DNA of 64,000 nt from positions 12,388,725 to 12,452,724 of the forward strand of contig JAJEKV010000002.1 in NCBI GenBank assembly GCA_021234155.1, given 5' to 3'. The DNA is from Isoetes taiwanensis (lineage: Eukaryota > Streptophyta > Lycopodiopsida > Isoetales > Isoetaceae). A program made the position numbers and the translations under genes. Each line of letters opens with the position of its first letter. The first letter of the stretch is position 1. Under the pieces are notes generated by a model. That model worked only from the letters and a program-made list of their open reading frames with translations, was not told where the DNA came from and did no database searches. Below, piece by piece: positions 38,240-49,371 of the stretch.

Positions 38240-38319
38240 CACTCCAGGAACTACTCTCCTAATTCTCGCCTCGTGAGTCGACTCGCGAGACGAGAATTAG
38301 GAGAGTAGTTCCTGGAGTG
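38240..38319. repeat. 80-bp near-perfect palindrome
   Basis: The left arm begins CACTCCAGGAACTACTCTCC and the right arm is its reverse complement, ending GGAGTAGTTCCTGGAGTG with one interposed base order as written. The centre is GTCGAC at 38277-38282. I count 38 complementary pairs out of 40, the exceptions being a C/A at 38269/38290 and a G-T type pair at 38274/38285. There is no loop. A partial related string, GCGAGTCGAGAAT, occurs just upstream at about 38211. Such a structure would extrude as a cruciform or fold as a strong RNA hairpin. Confidence 0.95.
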
Positions 38320-38399
38320 CTGTCCAAGAGATCAGCAAGGCATGATATTCATCTTTTGATTTTTATACATGTAACATTATTTTGCATATAGGTATCAGT

Positions 38400-38960
38400 A
38401 TATAGACCCTTAGGTCCATCAGCAATACAAAAACAACCACAAAAGTATCCACATCAACAAAAACAACCACAAAAGTATCCACATCAACAAAATATATAGA
38501 TGGCATGCAAAATTGACCCAAGCATACAAGACAAAGTCATACCTGTAACTCGACAAGCTATCCGACGATTTTTGAACCACGTCTTGCAAAATCACATGGT
38601 GGCCGAATTACTATCACTATATCTTACACAAAATATCTTCTCCATTAGCAGTCACAATATACTCTACCTTCTATCGACAGCCACTGCAAACAAGTTGCAC
38701 ATGGTGCTGTGAGATGTTGGGCATCAGACCCTCAGGTCCATTAGCAAAACAAAAACAACCACAAAAGTATCAATCAACAAAACACATAGATGCAAAAGTG
38801 AGCCAAGGACACAAGACTGAGTCATACTTGTAACTTCACAAACTGCCTGGCGATTATTGAACCATGTCTTTCAAAGTGCCAAAATCACTATCACTAGGTA
38901 CATCTCGCATCGAATGTCTTCTACCTTCTACCGAGAGCAGTGCCGCGAGCTAGTTGCACC
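38400..38960. repeat. Degenerate duplication of about 300 bp
   Basis: The block at 38415-38660 (CAAAAACAACCACAAAAG, then TTGAACCACGTCTTGCAAAA, then TACCTTCTATCG) recurs diverged at 38730-38960. The first block also contains a 30-base internal tandem copy at 38432-38490. No gene is seen. Confidence 0.8.
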
Positions 38961-39541
38961 TGAGAGATAGAGGTGGAGAAGACAAGTGTAAGGTGGAAAA
39001 TTGTTTTAGTGGTATAAGAAAATTACAATGGCATATCCCTGTGATTGGGACATGTCTCTTTGTGAAGAGGTTTGATTGAGACATACATACCTCTTAAATT
39101 TGGAAGACTTTGTTATGAAGGTGGCTCTGTTAGGGTGATGAAGCTGGGCACGTCTGCAAGCAAACAGTCTTAACAGTGAGGAGCAAGTGACATCTTAATG
39201 TCTGCAAACGAGCAAGGTATTGTGTATTGTCGGTATTGTGTGTGTCACTTTTGTATTGCAAAAATCGTCACTTTTGTATCGCAAGGCATCGATGATGGAG
39301 GCATCGATGATGCTGGACACGTCCTAGGTTGAGTGACAGTCTTTAAAATTCCAAAGTGACGGCGCTTGGACCATGTGCCAGACCTAAGTGACGGAAGGCC
39401 AGACATGAGGTACGTTTTTGTCATGACAAACGAATTCTTTAGAAATAGCACGAGGTCTGTAAAGAGGTTTTCAGGTCATGTGAATTGCAGCTATGTAGCT
39501 CCCTTTTGTTTTCACAACACACACAAGGAATTTTCAGAAAT
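38961..39541. promoter_or_regulatory. Region upstream of BCH start
   Basis: There is no frame of note. The duplicated CATCGATGATG string at 39287-39312 and repeated GTATTGTGT at 39222-39240 are visible. The 5' UTR and promoter of BCH must lie here or further upstream, but I see no clear TATA box at a convincing distance. Confidence 0.3.
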
Positions 39542-41685
39542 ATGGAACCATTTCTCGCTGCAAGACCTATTGTTTGCATATTGAGATTCAATATGAGCTT
39601 GCCCCAGAAGTCTTTCATTGGATCGAGTAATAAAAGCAAAAACTTTATCAGGAAGGTGAAGGTTGAGAAAATTCCCATGGAAAGTACCGGAGAAGGTGGT
39701 AGAGAGTCTGAATCGACTTCTACAAATTCAGTTGGAGCTGTGGAGATGAACAGATCTGAAACTGAAAGTAAAAGTATAATGTTGAAAAGAATTAAGTCGA
39801 GGAGATGGCAGAGATATACATATCTGTTTGCTGCTGTAGCATCTACACTCGGGATAACCACATTGGCTGCTGTGGCCGTTTACTACAGATTCATATGGCA
39901 AATGCAGGTCGGTTTCTCAGGCTTTGAATTCATTATTGAACTCTTAACGGCTGCTTTGAGTTTATAATTGTTCCATCTTCCATCCATCAGACTTACTTTG
40001 TCTCCCAAGTCTTCATCGTGTCTCTTTGAGCGTAGCCTTTTGCTAAGGCCAGAAATTAACATCTAAATGATCTATCAAGCACTTGGTATTCTACATTGAT
40101 TGAAATGTCCTTTTGTAAGGAAAGGATAATTAGGGTGGTTCTGTCTGACTTACAAACAGGATTTCTGTTGCTATCAGTTTACAATCTGAACGATTACCTT
40201 CTAGAAATATTGATTACAGGTCATTCTGTCTTAAAAAAATTCTATTTTTTGATATTTGTCTGATGCCTAACATCATGCAGGAAAAGTCAGAAATACCATG
40301 GCTGGAGATATTTGGCACATTTTCTCTAGCAGTTGGAGCTGCAGTGAGTTAACCCTTGAATAAATAAAATCAATCTACTTTTTATGCACATATTACTGAG
40401 TGTGCATTTTTTGACGTATTTGGCACATTTTCTCTAGCAGTTGGAGCTGCAGTGAGTTAACCATTGAACAAATAAAATCAATCTACTTTTTATGCACATA
40501 TTACTGATTGTGCATTTTTTGAAATTGCTTGCTTGTGCTCTATTGTGAGTGTTTAATTGTTTGCCAACTGAGGCAAGTGAGCTTATTTTAGAACGGTTCT
40601 AGGTGGGTATGGAGTTTTGGGCTGGATGGGCTCACAGAACACTTTGGCATGCATCACTTTGGAGCATGCATAAGGTGAAATTCAACACAATGAAGCATGG
40701 CTTCCTAATTCTTTGCATGCTATAAATAAATAAGTTGCTCATTTTGCAGTCACACCATCGTCCAAGACAAGGGCCTTTTGAGCTGAATGATGTCTTTGCT
40801 ATTACAAATGCTGTTCCTGCTATCATTCTTCTGGCCTTTGGGGTTTTCCACAAAGGACTCATCCCTGGACTCTGCTTTGGAGCGGTTTGTCCTCTACAAT
40901 TTGCAACTATTTTGTTCTACAAGTTTTATGTTATGACTTAACTATTACACATGGCAGGGCTTGGGCATTACTATGTTTGGAATGGCTTATATGTTTGTCC
41001 ATGATGGTCTTGTACACCAGCGTTTTCCTGTTGGACCAATCGCAAACGTGCCTTATCTCCAGAAGGTTGCAGCTGCTCACCAGGTTAGAATGGTTCCTTT
41101 GTGTTGCATTTTCCTTATTGAAGAAGATCAATTTAGTCTGCTTTCTTTGCTCTCGTATTATATATTTCAGCTTCATCATGCCGACCTCTTCAATGGTGTT
41201 CCTTATGGCCTTTTCCTTGGACCAAAGGTAATCTAATGCTTTCTATGGTATGTGGAATTAATGCATATCATGTCCTCTAATCTATATCAGTTAATGGAAG
41301 AGAGGTGCATCTCCAAGAGTAGTCTTTCCCACTTACTGTACAGAAACATGAATCTACTTGTTCGCTTCATAAACATCAGCCTGTATGGCTTCCATGCATC
41401 AATGCTGACCGGGAATAATCACACTCTTTATATCAATGTTGACAGAATAAAGTAGAGAAAAAAAAGAAATTTGTTCTTTTTAACGTATATCTCCGTACTC
41501 CTAGACCTCTGTTATTAAACACTTATCTAACCTTGTATCCCCTTTCCTTTGTAGGGTGTGTAAAGAATTTTATCTTATGTTGCGTTTACTTTTTCCAGGA
41601 TGTTGAAGCGACCCAGGGTTTAGAAGAATTGGAAAAATTGCTGCAAATGAGGCAAAAAGCTATAAAAGAAAATGACTCACAATAA
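39542..41685 (+). CDS. BCH: Beta-carotene 3-hydroxylase, chloroplastic (seven exons)
   Basis: This is a non-haem di-iron carotene beta-ring hydroxylase, which converts beta-carotene to zeaxanthin through cryptoxanthin in plastid membranes. I read seven exons: 39542-39907, 40281-40343, 40603-40674, 40750-40884, 40958-41083, 41171-41227 and 41599-41685. All introns are GT-AG and fall in phase 0. Together they give about 301 residues, against roughly 310 in Arabidopsis BCH1. The start is the ATG at 39542; the first 60 or so residues are basic and serine-rich, as expected of a transit peptide. A hydrophobic segment at the end of exon 1 precedes WQMQ, and further membrane segments follow (EIFGTFSLAVGAA; AVPAIILLAFG). 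The four histidine motifs are present: HRTLWH, HKSHH, HDGLVH and HQLHH. Usual residues are replaced in WSMHK (normally WHMHE). No frame lesion is seen, so the gene is probably functional. Exon 2 and its donor are partly duplicated downstream. An unseen 5' UTR exon is possible. Confidence 0.95.
40309..40524 (+). repeat. Tandem duplication of part of BCH exon 2 plus intron 2
   Basis: Two near-identical 108-bp units, 40309-40416 and 40417-40524, each begin with the bases encoding IFGTFSLAVGAA. Each then runs through the GTGAGT donor into the same intronic sequence. The second unit lacks the first nine exon-2 codons and their true acceptor, so the mature mRNA should use only the first. It does carry a second intact donor, and the internal CTCTAGCAG could act as a weak acceptor. 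The units differ at only a few positions, so the duplication is recent. Confidence 0.9.
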
Positions 41686-41859
41686 CAATATCAGTCCGCC
41701 TTCAAATATAATCACTCTTTCTGTGACAGCCCCAAGGAAAACTATAATTTTTTTTTAATGGAGATGAGGTTTTCATATACGTCTTGTCTTGACCTAGGGG
41801 TCAAGTCCTTGACTTAAGGAGTGGATATTATGGAGGGCCTTCACTTCTTGAACTATGTC

Positions 41860-42600
41860 ATGTAATTATCTTGGCAATTGTCTAGGTGCATCATGCACAA
41901 TTATTTTGTCCTATGCTTGTACAATGATAGCCTTTAAAGATCCCCAAGGACCTCCATGTCCAACCTCTCATTTTTGTAGACGTGTTTGTGTTTGCTACTT
42001 CGTAGGGGTACTGATATATTGCTTAATTTTGGAGACCACCATCACCATACCAACAACCTTCAGACCACAACTTTTGAGAATCAAAGTATGAAGAGGTTGT
42101 CATAATCATAGGGATGTGCGATATGCCACCGTGATCCTCTTATGTAGTTTGGACAATTGTCCAGGTGTATCAGCCTGGGCCCTACACTTATACAGTGTCA
42201 GCCTTTAAAGACCTTAAGGATCTCCTCCTTGCCTTAAGCTCTCATTTTTGAAATGGCCTACCGCTACTTTGCAAAGGTATTGATCTATTACTTGGTTTTA
42301 AAGACGTGTCCAGCTTCATCATCCCCTCAAAGTACAATATTTGAGCTTCAAAGTATTGAGAGGTATGTCTTAATCATAGGGATATGCCCCTGTGATTCTC
42401 TTACATCGCTTAGACAACTATCCAGCTGCACCATTTTTTGCCCTACATTTAGACATTGATAGTCTTCCATGATCCCAAAGGATTGCATCCATGTCTTAAA
42501 ATCTCATTTTTAAAAACATGTCCATACCTGATACTTTGCAGAGGTATTGATATATTGCTTAGTTTTAGGGATGTATCCAGTTTCATCACCCACCAGAAAC
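41860..42600. repeat. Three diverged tandem copies of a 260-280 bp unit downstream of BCH
   Basis: Equivalent positions are TCTAGGTGCA at 41881, CCAGGTGTAT at 42161 and TCCAGCTGCA at 42421. Each unit then has a CCTACACTTATACA-like string, AAGGATCT/CC, CTCATTTTT, a GTATTGATATATTGCTT-like string and ATCATAGGGAT. Unit divergence is about 25-30 per cent by eye. The array begins about 180 bases after the BCH stop and could be in the 3' UTR or just beyond it. Confidence 0.8.
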
Positions 42601-43600
42601 CTTTAGAAAACAAGATGCTAATGCATCAATGGGTTGCCCTTTAGAGGAGCCATTGATGCATACACAATCACTTTGGACATTTTAGAACCATTAGGGTTCA
42701 AAATACTTTTTTCAAGGAAAAGAGAAGCATATATTTGGAAATGGAAGTATGGAGACTTGACTAAGGGGTGGAGTTCAAATCGAGTCTAGTACAAAAATTT
42801 TTAACTAAGAAGTATGAGAATTCCTTGGGTTTTTTAAAATTTCGTGATATATCTTTAGATGCTATCAAGATTCTCTAACGCTTCTACAGATGCATTGACA
42901 GCTTGACTTGCATGTCCCAACTTTCTTGTAGTTCCAATCCATTGCTCTATGACATTTAAACATATGTTAACATTATTAGAATGATGTTGAACATCTGTAG
43001 GTAACAATTAGCTAATGATATCAAATGTTTGTTAAGCATTTCTTTGGAACAATTTTATAACACAATGAATAAAAATTTTAGATTTTAATCATGTTCTGGT
43101 TTTAATCTTAATTCTGTTGATCTGACTTCCCGCAACACAGAACTTAGTAGTTCAATGGGAAATCAGCTTTGCAGTTCTGTTGTAAACTTTTTGAACTTCA
43201 TGTTCAATAGAGTAGAGTGCAGACACATACTAGTCCCAATTTCGGAGAGATGTGTAACCAAACCTACGTACTAAGGTTTTCTAGGACCACCTGCTACTTG
43301 ATCTATTACTCTAAGCACAATTTCATTAAAATGAGAAATTTCGTGATTCCATTTAGGGACGAAATTGTTTTTTAGTCCATTTTTATGACCAATTTTTGAG
43401 AAAGTATGGCGCCAGTAAGCTAAAATATGTATCTAAAGTGCCATTTATTGGCACCATTAAAAATCCTGACAGTTCATATAATGGAGCTAAAGAAACATTA
43501 GATTACAAAATCAGTAAAATTTGTATCATAGATTTGCATATCCATAAATTTGTCACACCAAGCCAGGACTTGGAAGAGAGAGTCTGTAAACAAAAGTATT
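42601..43600. other. AT-rich gap between BCH repeats and locus 2, nothing recognised
   Basis: Frames are short and without domain resemblance. A plus-strand frame at 43396-43710 overlaps the antisense of the acidic methyltransferase-like tail and is likely a shadow. Confidence 0.5.
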
Positions 43601-43610
43601 ATTGTACAAT

Positions 43611-44857
43611 TTACATTTCCATTTCTGGAGAGAATTCAGTGTATTCAGCAGGATCAGGTTCCCCAGCGCCAGTGCCATGGCTGGATGAAGCGCCCATAGG
43701 ATCTCCTTGAAAGGTCTCGAACCCTGTGGCAATGAAATCTGGATCATTTAGAATGTTCAGATTGAATTCAGTATTCTTGATCACATCATAGTCAACATCG
43801 GGTTCCTCTTCAGGTATCACATGACTTGATGGATCTACAGCTTCTTCAACAACAGCACCTTGTTTCTCTGTCACAGGAACTGCAGCGATGATAGGATTCA
43901 GGAGGTTACCAAGAATGCCCTGTAGGCACTGCCGCTTAGCCAGGGCACTTTAAAACACAATACAAAATCTCTTATGGATCAATGCAGCCCGGCCAAACGA
44001 ACCATAGGAGAAGTAATCAAACACTCCTGTTCCTGGCAGTACCAGCTTCTGCACGAGATAAGAGCATGTGGCAGGCCCCAGCTGGTTTCTCATGATTACG
44101 TCCCCTGGCAAGCCTTGCCAGCTGTACCTAAATCTGCTGTTGAAGAGTTTCTGAGCCATAGCCTCGCTCTCCCCGTCTGCCTCTTCTTCATTACGTGCTG
44201 GAACTGGTGGCAGTTCTTGAAGATGACTGGCAAATGAGAATTTGAGATCAATATCATTGATAGAAGCATCAGCAGTGGGCTGAATTTTTGTGACGTATAC
44301 TAGTGCATGTGGCTCCTGAATTCCTGTGGCAGGCGGATTCTTGTATTCGTCCTCATATATGCCAATAAAAACTCTGGACCTGGAGTCCAGGTTATTCAAC
44401 ACGGACGAAATCAAAAAATTATGCTCTGGCCTTGCAAGGCACACTATCCAGAAAGAATCAGCTATGGTGTTCTTTACAGTTGTATTAAAAAAATTAGATA
44501 GTGTGGTTGTGTCCCACATTGGACTTATGCCTCTAATGTCCAACACTATCAAGGATACTGGTACAGGAGTGCAAACAACTTGCCCCCTGCTATCTGTTAA
44601 TTCAACTTCAGAACGAAAAGTCCCAAATTATCCTCTCTCGCAAGACAAAGATTACGTATAAATCTCGCCAAGGCAGGTGGCACGTTACCGTAAACTCCTT
44701 CCTTGGTCACTCCTTCTGTAACCCACTTACTATGCAGAGTGGCCATGGAAATCAAGTCGGCATCGTCAAAGCCCGCCATGGCAGTACTGAAATCTGTGAA
44801 GGATGTATACTTCTTCGGGAAATTATCCTTCACATATTCCCAAATCTCCTTCTTCAA
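43611..44857 (-). pseudogene. Methyltransferase-like C-terminal part, locus 2 (broken)
   Basis: On the minus strand an N-terminal block (44857 to about 44610) reads ...SKWVTEGVTKEGVYGNVP and ARFIRNLCLARED. After a one-base frameshift near 44609 the next block reads VSLIVLDIRGISPMWD, then ADSFWIVCLARPEHNFL, RYSWQGLPGDVIMRNQLGP and VFDYFSYGSFGRAALI at about 43980-44024. The last string sits where N4/N6 methyltransferases have LDPFxGSGTT, and RFCIVF follows where the acidic cofactor contact is expected. A single in-frame TAA (about 43950) separates it from a continuing frame ending in an acidic tail at 43611. The DPPY-type motif is not conserved (DIRGISPMW), so this copy is either catalytically dead or a very divergent relative. 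It shares its layout with locus 1. Confidence 0.45.
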
Positions 44858-45117
44858 GAAGACTATAGATCTTAGTGTCTTTGCCCTTGTCTTGAAATGG
44901 CATTTACCTTCGTTTCACCGAATAGAAGGTAAATGAGGTTCTAGAACTACGGAGGTAGTTAGTTAGTTAGTTTGTCGTTTTCCTTGTGCTTTGCTATTTA
45001 GCATCTTTCACACTTCCTTGCTCTTCATCAGCTCCTCATGTAGCATCTCCTTTCTAGTGTTCGGTCCCACCCGCCCAGCCCCTCACCCTTCCCCTGTAGG
45101 TATAACTTGTGGGTAGA

Positions 45118-45300
45118 CTAACACTTGGTTGAAGGCCTAGTGCCTGGTGGAGGCCGAGTGCCTGGTTTGAGGCTGAGTGCCTGGTTTGGGCCTTTGTGCC
45201 TGGTTGAGGCCGGTGTACCTAGTGGAGGGCTTGGTGCCTAGTTGGAAGCCTTGGTGGCTGGTTGGAGGCCCTCGTGCCTGGATGGCCTTAGTGGCTTTTG
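45118..45300. repeat. Minisatellite with GCCTGGTTG/GGCC units
   Basis: About nine imperfect units of 18-20 bases, each with GTGCCTGGTTGGAGGCC or a variant, occur in an apparent intron of methyltransferase-like locus 2. No function is suggested. Confidence 0.9.
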
Positions 45301-46027
45301 GTTCGTCTTTCTTGTGTATGCAGGGTTTAGCGTGGCTGTTTGGAAGAGAGCTTTGGATTCGAGGCACAAGATGAAGATCAATGGAGAAGACAATTCAAAC
45401 ATGTTTCGTTTTTGGCAACTTCATTGTTGTGATGTATTTTCACCCAATAAGGCTAGTCAGCATGAGGGTACAAGATCTATTATGTTTTTGGACCTAGCAT
45501 TGGTTAGTGATCCCATTATTGTCAGGGTTTTTCCTCGAAAACCCGAAAGGGCGAGGGTTTTTAATCCCGGCCATAATGGTTTCACTAGCTTGCTATCAGT
45601 ATGTACTTGTTTTGGCTATCAAGGAGATGCCCATGAGCAAGCATTAATGAGCAGAAGCATTCTTGTCTATGTGTGCCGTAGTAGTTCTAGGTTTATAATC
45701 ATTTGTGACCTTCATGTAGGTCTTCCCATCCAGCACTTCCTGGAACAAAACCCGTCAGTCTTCATAGTCGAGACCCCTCATGCACCTCAGGTAGATCTGA
45801 CTGAAGTAGTCACATTCTTTTGCCCAGGTACAGGTAATAATTTGTCCCTTGTTATCTTTTAGCTTGCTAGCCTTCCATAAGTTCCATAGGGACAGGAATA
45901 GCTGAAAAATATCTTCAGACATGAAGATCCAGTTGTTGAAATCTTTCGGTTGCTTACCACGCATGGTAACTTCAGCCAAAGCCAAATAATGCTAGAAACA
46001 AGAAGAATTTAGTTTTGAATGCAAATG

Positions 46028-46085
46028 ATTATCAAATGGCGACGTGGCGCCATTTTCTCACCAAATGGTGCCACGCCATTTGATA
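46028..46085. repeat. Nested AAATGGCG...CGCCATTT palindromes in a locus 2 intron
   Basis: The string contains AAATGGCGACGTGGCGCCATTT, cited here as two overlapping arms, followed by CCAAATGGTGCCACGCCATTTG. It pairs with itself as a compound hairpin. It is the same family as the arrays at 59850-60640 and 61980-62160. A further copy at 49097-49123 (GCAAATAGCGCC paired with GGTGCCATTTGC) lies at the head of locus 2. Confidence 0.85.
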
Positions 46086-46539
46086 AAAAAGCCAACAAAT
46101 AAAACACTAAGTATCTTGTAGGGTTCTGAACGTGATTGACCACATCCCGATGGATCAGGCTTCCCGCAGAGAGTATACTGGTGCTGCAGGTGGGTTATTT
46201 TATCAATGTAAGGCTCCTTGAAGATAGTCTTGGCAGCGATATCATTGATTTCACAACTAAGCTGCAGGCATTCTTGCTCGTTGACTGTACCAAATAACAC
46301 TCAGCAATTCCGATACTCATAAATCTTTGACATTTATTCTTAGGACTTTGCTGTGTCGAGTCTTTTACATACAAGCTGAGCAACCATAACTGAGTGATTG
46401 CCATTCACTATATAATAGTGCATCCCCATGAGGTCATCCTCAGTTTTCTAAGGGACCAGTTTCTTTGTGATGGGATTAAATGGAATCACATCAGCGGGAG
46501 TAAAGACTGGATGTGGTTCAATGAAAATTTTAGTGGCCC

Positions 46540-47115
46540 CGGTGGGCCATTTGGCCCCGAATTACCTATTCTAGCAAAATCCCTTGGCCGGCCTGAGTAG
46601 GATGAGTTAGCTATGTAGTAGGTGCAGATTCTCCATTTCATAGCAGTAAATTGGCAAATAAGGATTGGAATGGCCAATTCATTATTTTGTAATTTGGGAC
46701 ATACTAGTATATTGGCCATTTGAGTTCCATGGATGAAGGACATTAGCCAGCAAAATGGCCATTTTTAGCATAGGACCACTCCCTAGAGAATAACATGGAT
46801 TTTTATCATAGCCTATACATACTTACAAAACGTATTAATTTGGTAAACAAATATTGTTGAACTATATGATGGCAAAAGAATCTGCTCCTTTGGATCTATT
46901 AATATATAACTTCAATTGCTGGATTTATTTGAGCATATTATGTAAGGTGGTAGGTTGCCATCTCAATTTGTTGTGTGTCTAAATTTGGCCACTTCAAGTG
47001 CTAAAAAGTTGAAGAAGGAATCGCCATTTGGGTTAGACTTGCATTGAAAAAAAATAGCAAAAGTGGCCATTTTAGGCTTCAGCGAAATTACATATGGAAT
47101 GGCCAATTCACTTCA
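46540..47115. repeat. Dispersed AATGGCCATT-type palindromes
   Basis: Seven or eight copies of TGGCCA with matching A/T flanks occur near 46544, 46668, 46712, 46754, 46984, 47062 and 47098. Several extend to AAAATGGCCATTTT. They lie in the non-coding DNA between coding blocks of methyltransferase-like locus 2. A smaller TGGCCA cluster occurs at 19185-19260. Confidence 0.75.
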
Positions 47116-49371
47116 CTTAGAAAAACTTATAAGGTGCTTAAAATTTTCCCTGATGTGGTTCTCTCTGAAAGGATTCCACTAACATTTTCACGCGCTCCAT
47201 ATTCCTTGGTCTAGATGTCAGATTTGGTGGCCCTTGATATTAGGCTGAACACGTTTATCCGTTTTATGAATGTGATGCCCAGAGGAAAAAGATGCCGGTG
47301 GTCAAAGATCTTCTATAATATTGTCTCTGCCATCTTTTCCTCTTCTGACCTTTTCATCTTAAGATTTAGAGGCACCTCGAGCAAGTGCTGAGCTATTCTC
47401 AATGTTAGCCTGCGTCCTTAGGCTTCTCGGAGGTGACCCTTTTGGCTGGTGTGCCTGCATAATCCTTAGTATGTGATGGGCTTGCAGGAATGCATTAGAG
47501 GTAATTTGAGATCTCCTTTTGTCCCCATAAGAATCCTCCAATAGAATGAGTACTCTACATCAAACTGCAATTAATGCAGCATTAACAACTTCATTGCTGT
47601 CGTTTTTTCCCTATAACTTTTGATCTACTCATGAAAATGCTGCGGCGTTTGTTGCATTAGATGCAGAATGAAAAGATGTTTCAAGTGATATATGGTTATG
47701 ATGTATTTCAATACAAGCCATATGTGTTAACCTTAAAAAATATGGTTTTTTGCTCTTTTCTTATATATTTACATCCCAAAAGATATAACAATGGGTTGTC
47801 ATTAGAAAGATCTTGAGGAGACGAATCCATTGCCACAAATAGTGTTCAAATCGGAGTTTTTGATCAAAAGTTATAGTAGAAAAATGACACTACAAAAGTT
47901 AGTTAGAACTGCATTAATTACTGCTGCCACATAATACTGGAATAAAATACACTGGAGCTCTTCTCTTATTGGACAGTTTAAAAAGCTGATGTGGCTTTTT
48001 AAGCATCCCTTAATGGGACAAAATGAGATCTCAAATTACCTCTAATGGTCACCACCACTTCCAGTCGCCTGCGCGTTGTTCCTCTCCATCCTGCTTGGAC
48101 TTGCATCAGGACTAGGAGTCTGAGTTTGTCTCCTTTGTTTTTTAAGGGTCCTCTCCTTCTCAGAGGTCTCTAGCATGTGCTTGAACTTCTTCTTCTTCTT
48201 TTTTCTTTCGATCTCTTCTGTCTCCCCTTCCCTTCCTTCCTTTTCCTGTCCTGCCTTTCCTTCCTTCTGCCCTTTCTCGTCCTTCCTTTCCCTGTTTTCC
48301 TTCGACTTTTTATTCATTTTTTTTCTTTTCTTTTTCAGGATCTTTGTGATCTTTTCTCTTACCTTTACCTTTGCCAGCGGCTTTTTCTTCCTCAGTTTCC
48401 TGGCCAACATCTTCAGTACCAAAAGAGGAGTCTTTTTCGGCTGCAGTAGCCTCTTTAGTTTGTCTTGCCTTCTTCTTCGTAACTGTCTGAAGCCAGGTCG
48501 TGTCCACAATGACGGGTGATTTCTGAGAGGCTAACGCCTTAACAACGAATGAAGGCGAGTTCTTCGATTCGTTCATACGCTTGCGAAGAATATTGTAGCT
48601 CCTCAAGATTTCTTCTGGACTTTTGATGTCTGCTTTTTCAAAGTTGCTGTAAGAAGGCAGCGCTCAGCCTTGCTTCTTGGCCGAACCAGGCACATTTGCA
48701 ATACTAGTAGACATCAGAGTGGGATCATAAAACTTCCAGTCCACATAGTAGATAATTATTATTTGTTCATTAGTGTCCTCAAGGATCACCCGGAGCCAAT
48801 CATCGCGACCGTTCTTGTTAACTTTCTTCATGTTCACAACGATACCGGCTGGTAAATTCCTTCAGATTCTCCGGACATCTCCCTTATAAGCAAGCAAAGC
48901 TCTCTTCTGCAGTCTACTTTCGAGCCTGTAGGAGCAGACGTGCTCACCCGCATTACTTCCATGCACCAGCTCCTGTCTGTCATCATAATTGTTTGCTCGG
49001 ACTGAAACATTGGATCCACGCGCAACACAGCTGAAACAAAGAGGCATCAGTAACGGCACACCAGATGAACGAACAGGCAAACTAGACGAACAAGCAGGCA
49101 AATAGCGCCATGGTGCCATTTGCATCTGAATTGCGTGTATGGGTGTTTTTTTATTGGTGGTGTACAATTCAGCATGTCGCGACATAGGGTGATTAATCTT
49201 GTGTCGGCCGTCCCCTTCATCGTGGCGTTCTTCATCGCCCGTCACTTTGTTTCCCGTGTGCCCTTAAAATTTCCCAACCTCCGAACGCTTCGATCCGTAA
49301 CCAATTCGGGAAGATCTACCGATTTGTTGTCCATGTCGTACATCCACGGTATGTAGTCGCTTGGATGGTGT

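Larger units (their letters stand above)
45690..49245 (-). pseudogene. N-terminal and middle part of methyltransferase-like gene, locus 2
   Basis: Reading down the minus strand, 49070 to 48660 carries AGEHVCSYRLESRLQKRALL, one in-frame TGA (about 48864) and VVNMKKVNKNGRDDWLRVIL. WKFYDPTLMSTSIANVPGS comes next. It resembles a chromatin-reader-like or BAH/Tudor-like beta domain, which is an inference. 48600 to 48100 adds NSPSFVVKALASQKSPVIV and a long Lys/Glu-rich linker. 46400 to 46100 has CLQLSCEINDIAAKTIFKE and QYTLCGKPDPSGCG. 45985 to 45690 has FQLFLSLWNLWKASKLK, then TWAKECDYFSQIYLRCMRGL. Introns separate these blocks, and those at 46020-47110 hold short palindromes. The lysine-rich linker between an N-terminal domain and the methyltransferase part parallels locus 1. 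Confidence 0.4.

Noticed and set aside
39485-39541. Upstream extension of the BCH frame to a TTG codon
   Set aside because: The codon at 39485 is TTG. The first ATG in frame is 39542, which gives a plausible transit peptide and a normal family length.
45242-45862. Long plus-strand frame of about 206 codons
   Set aside because: The antisense strand here carries conserved-looking strings of methyltransferase-like locus 2 (FQLFLSLWNLWKASKLK, TWAKECDYFSQIYLRC), and the 5' part of the plus frame is minisatellite. It is a shadow frame.
48175-48519. Plus-strand Phe/Ser/Leu-rich frame resembling a membrane protein
   Set aside because: It is the complement of the Lys/Glu-rich linker of locus 2. Low-complexity purine tracts always give such antisense frames.
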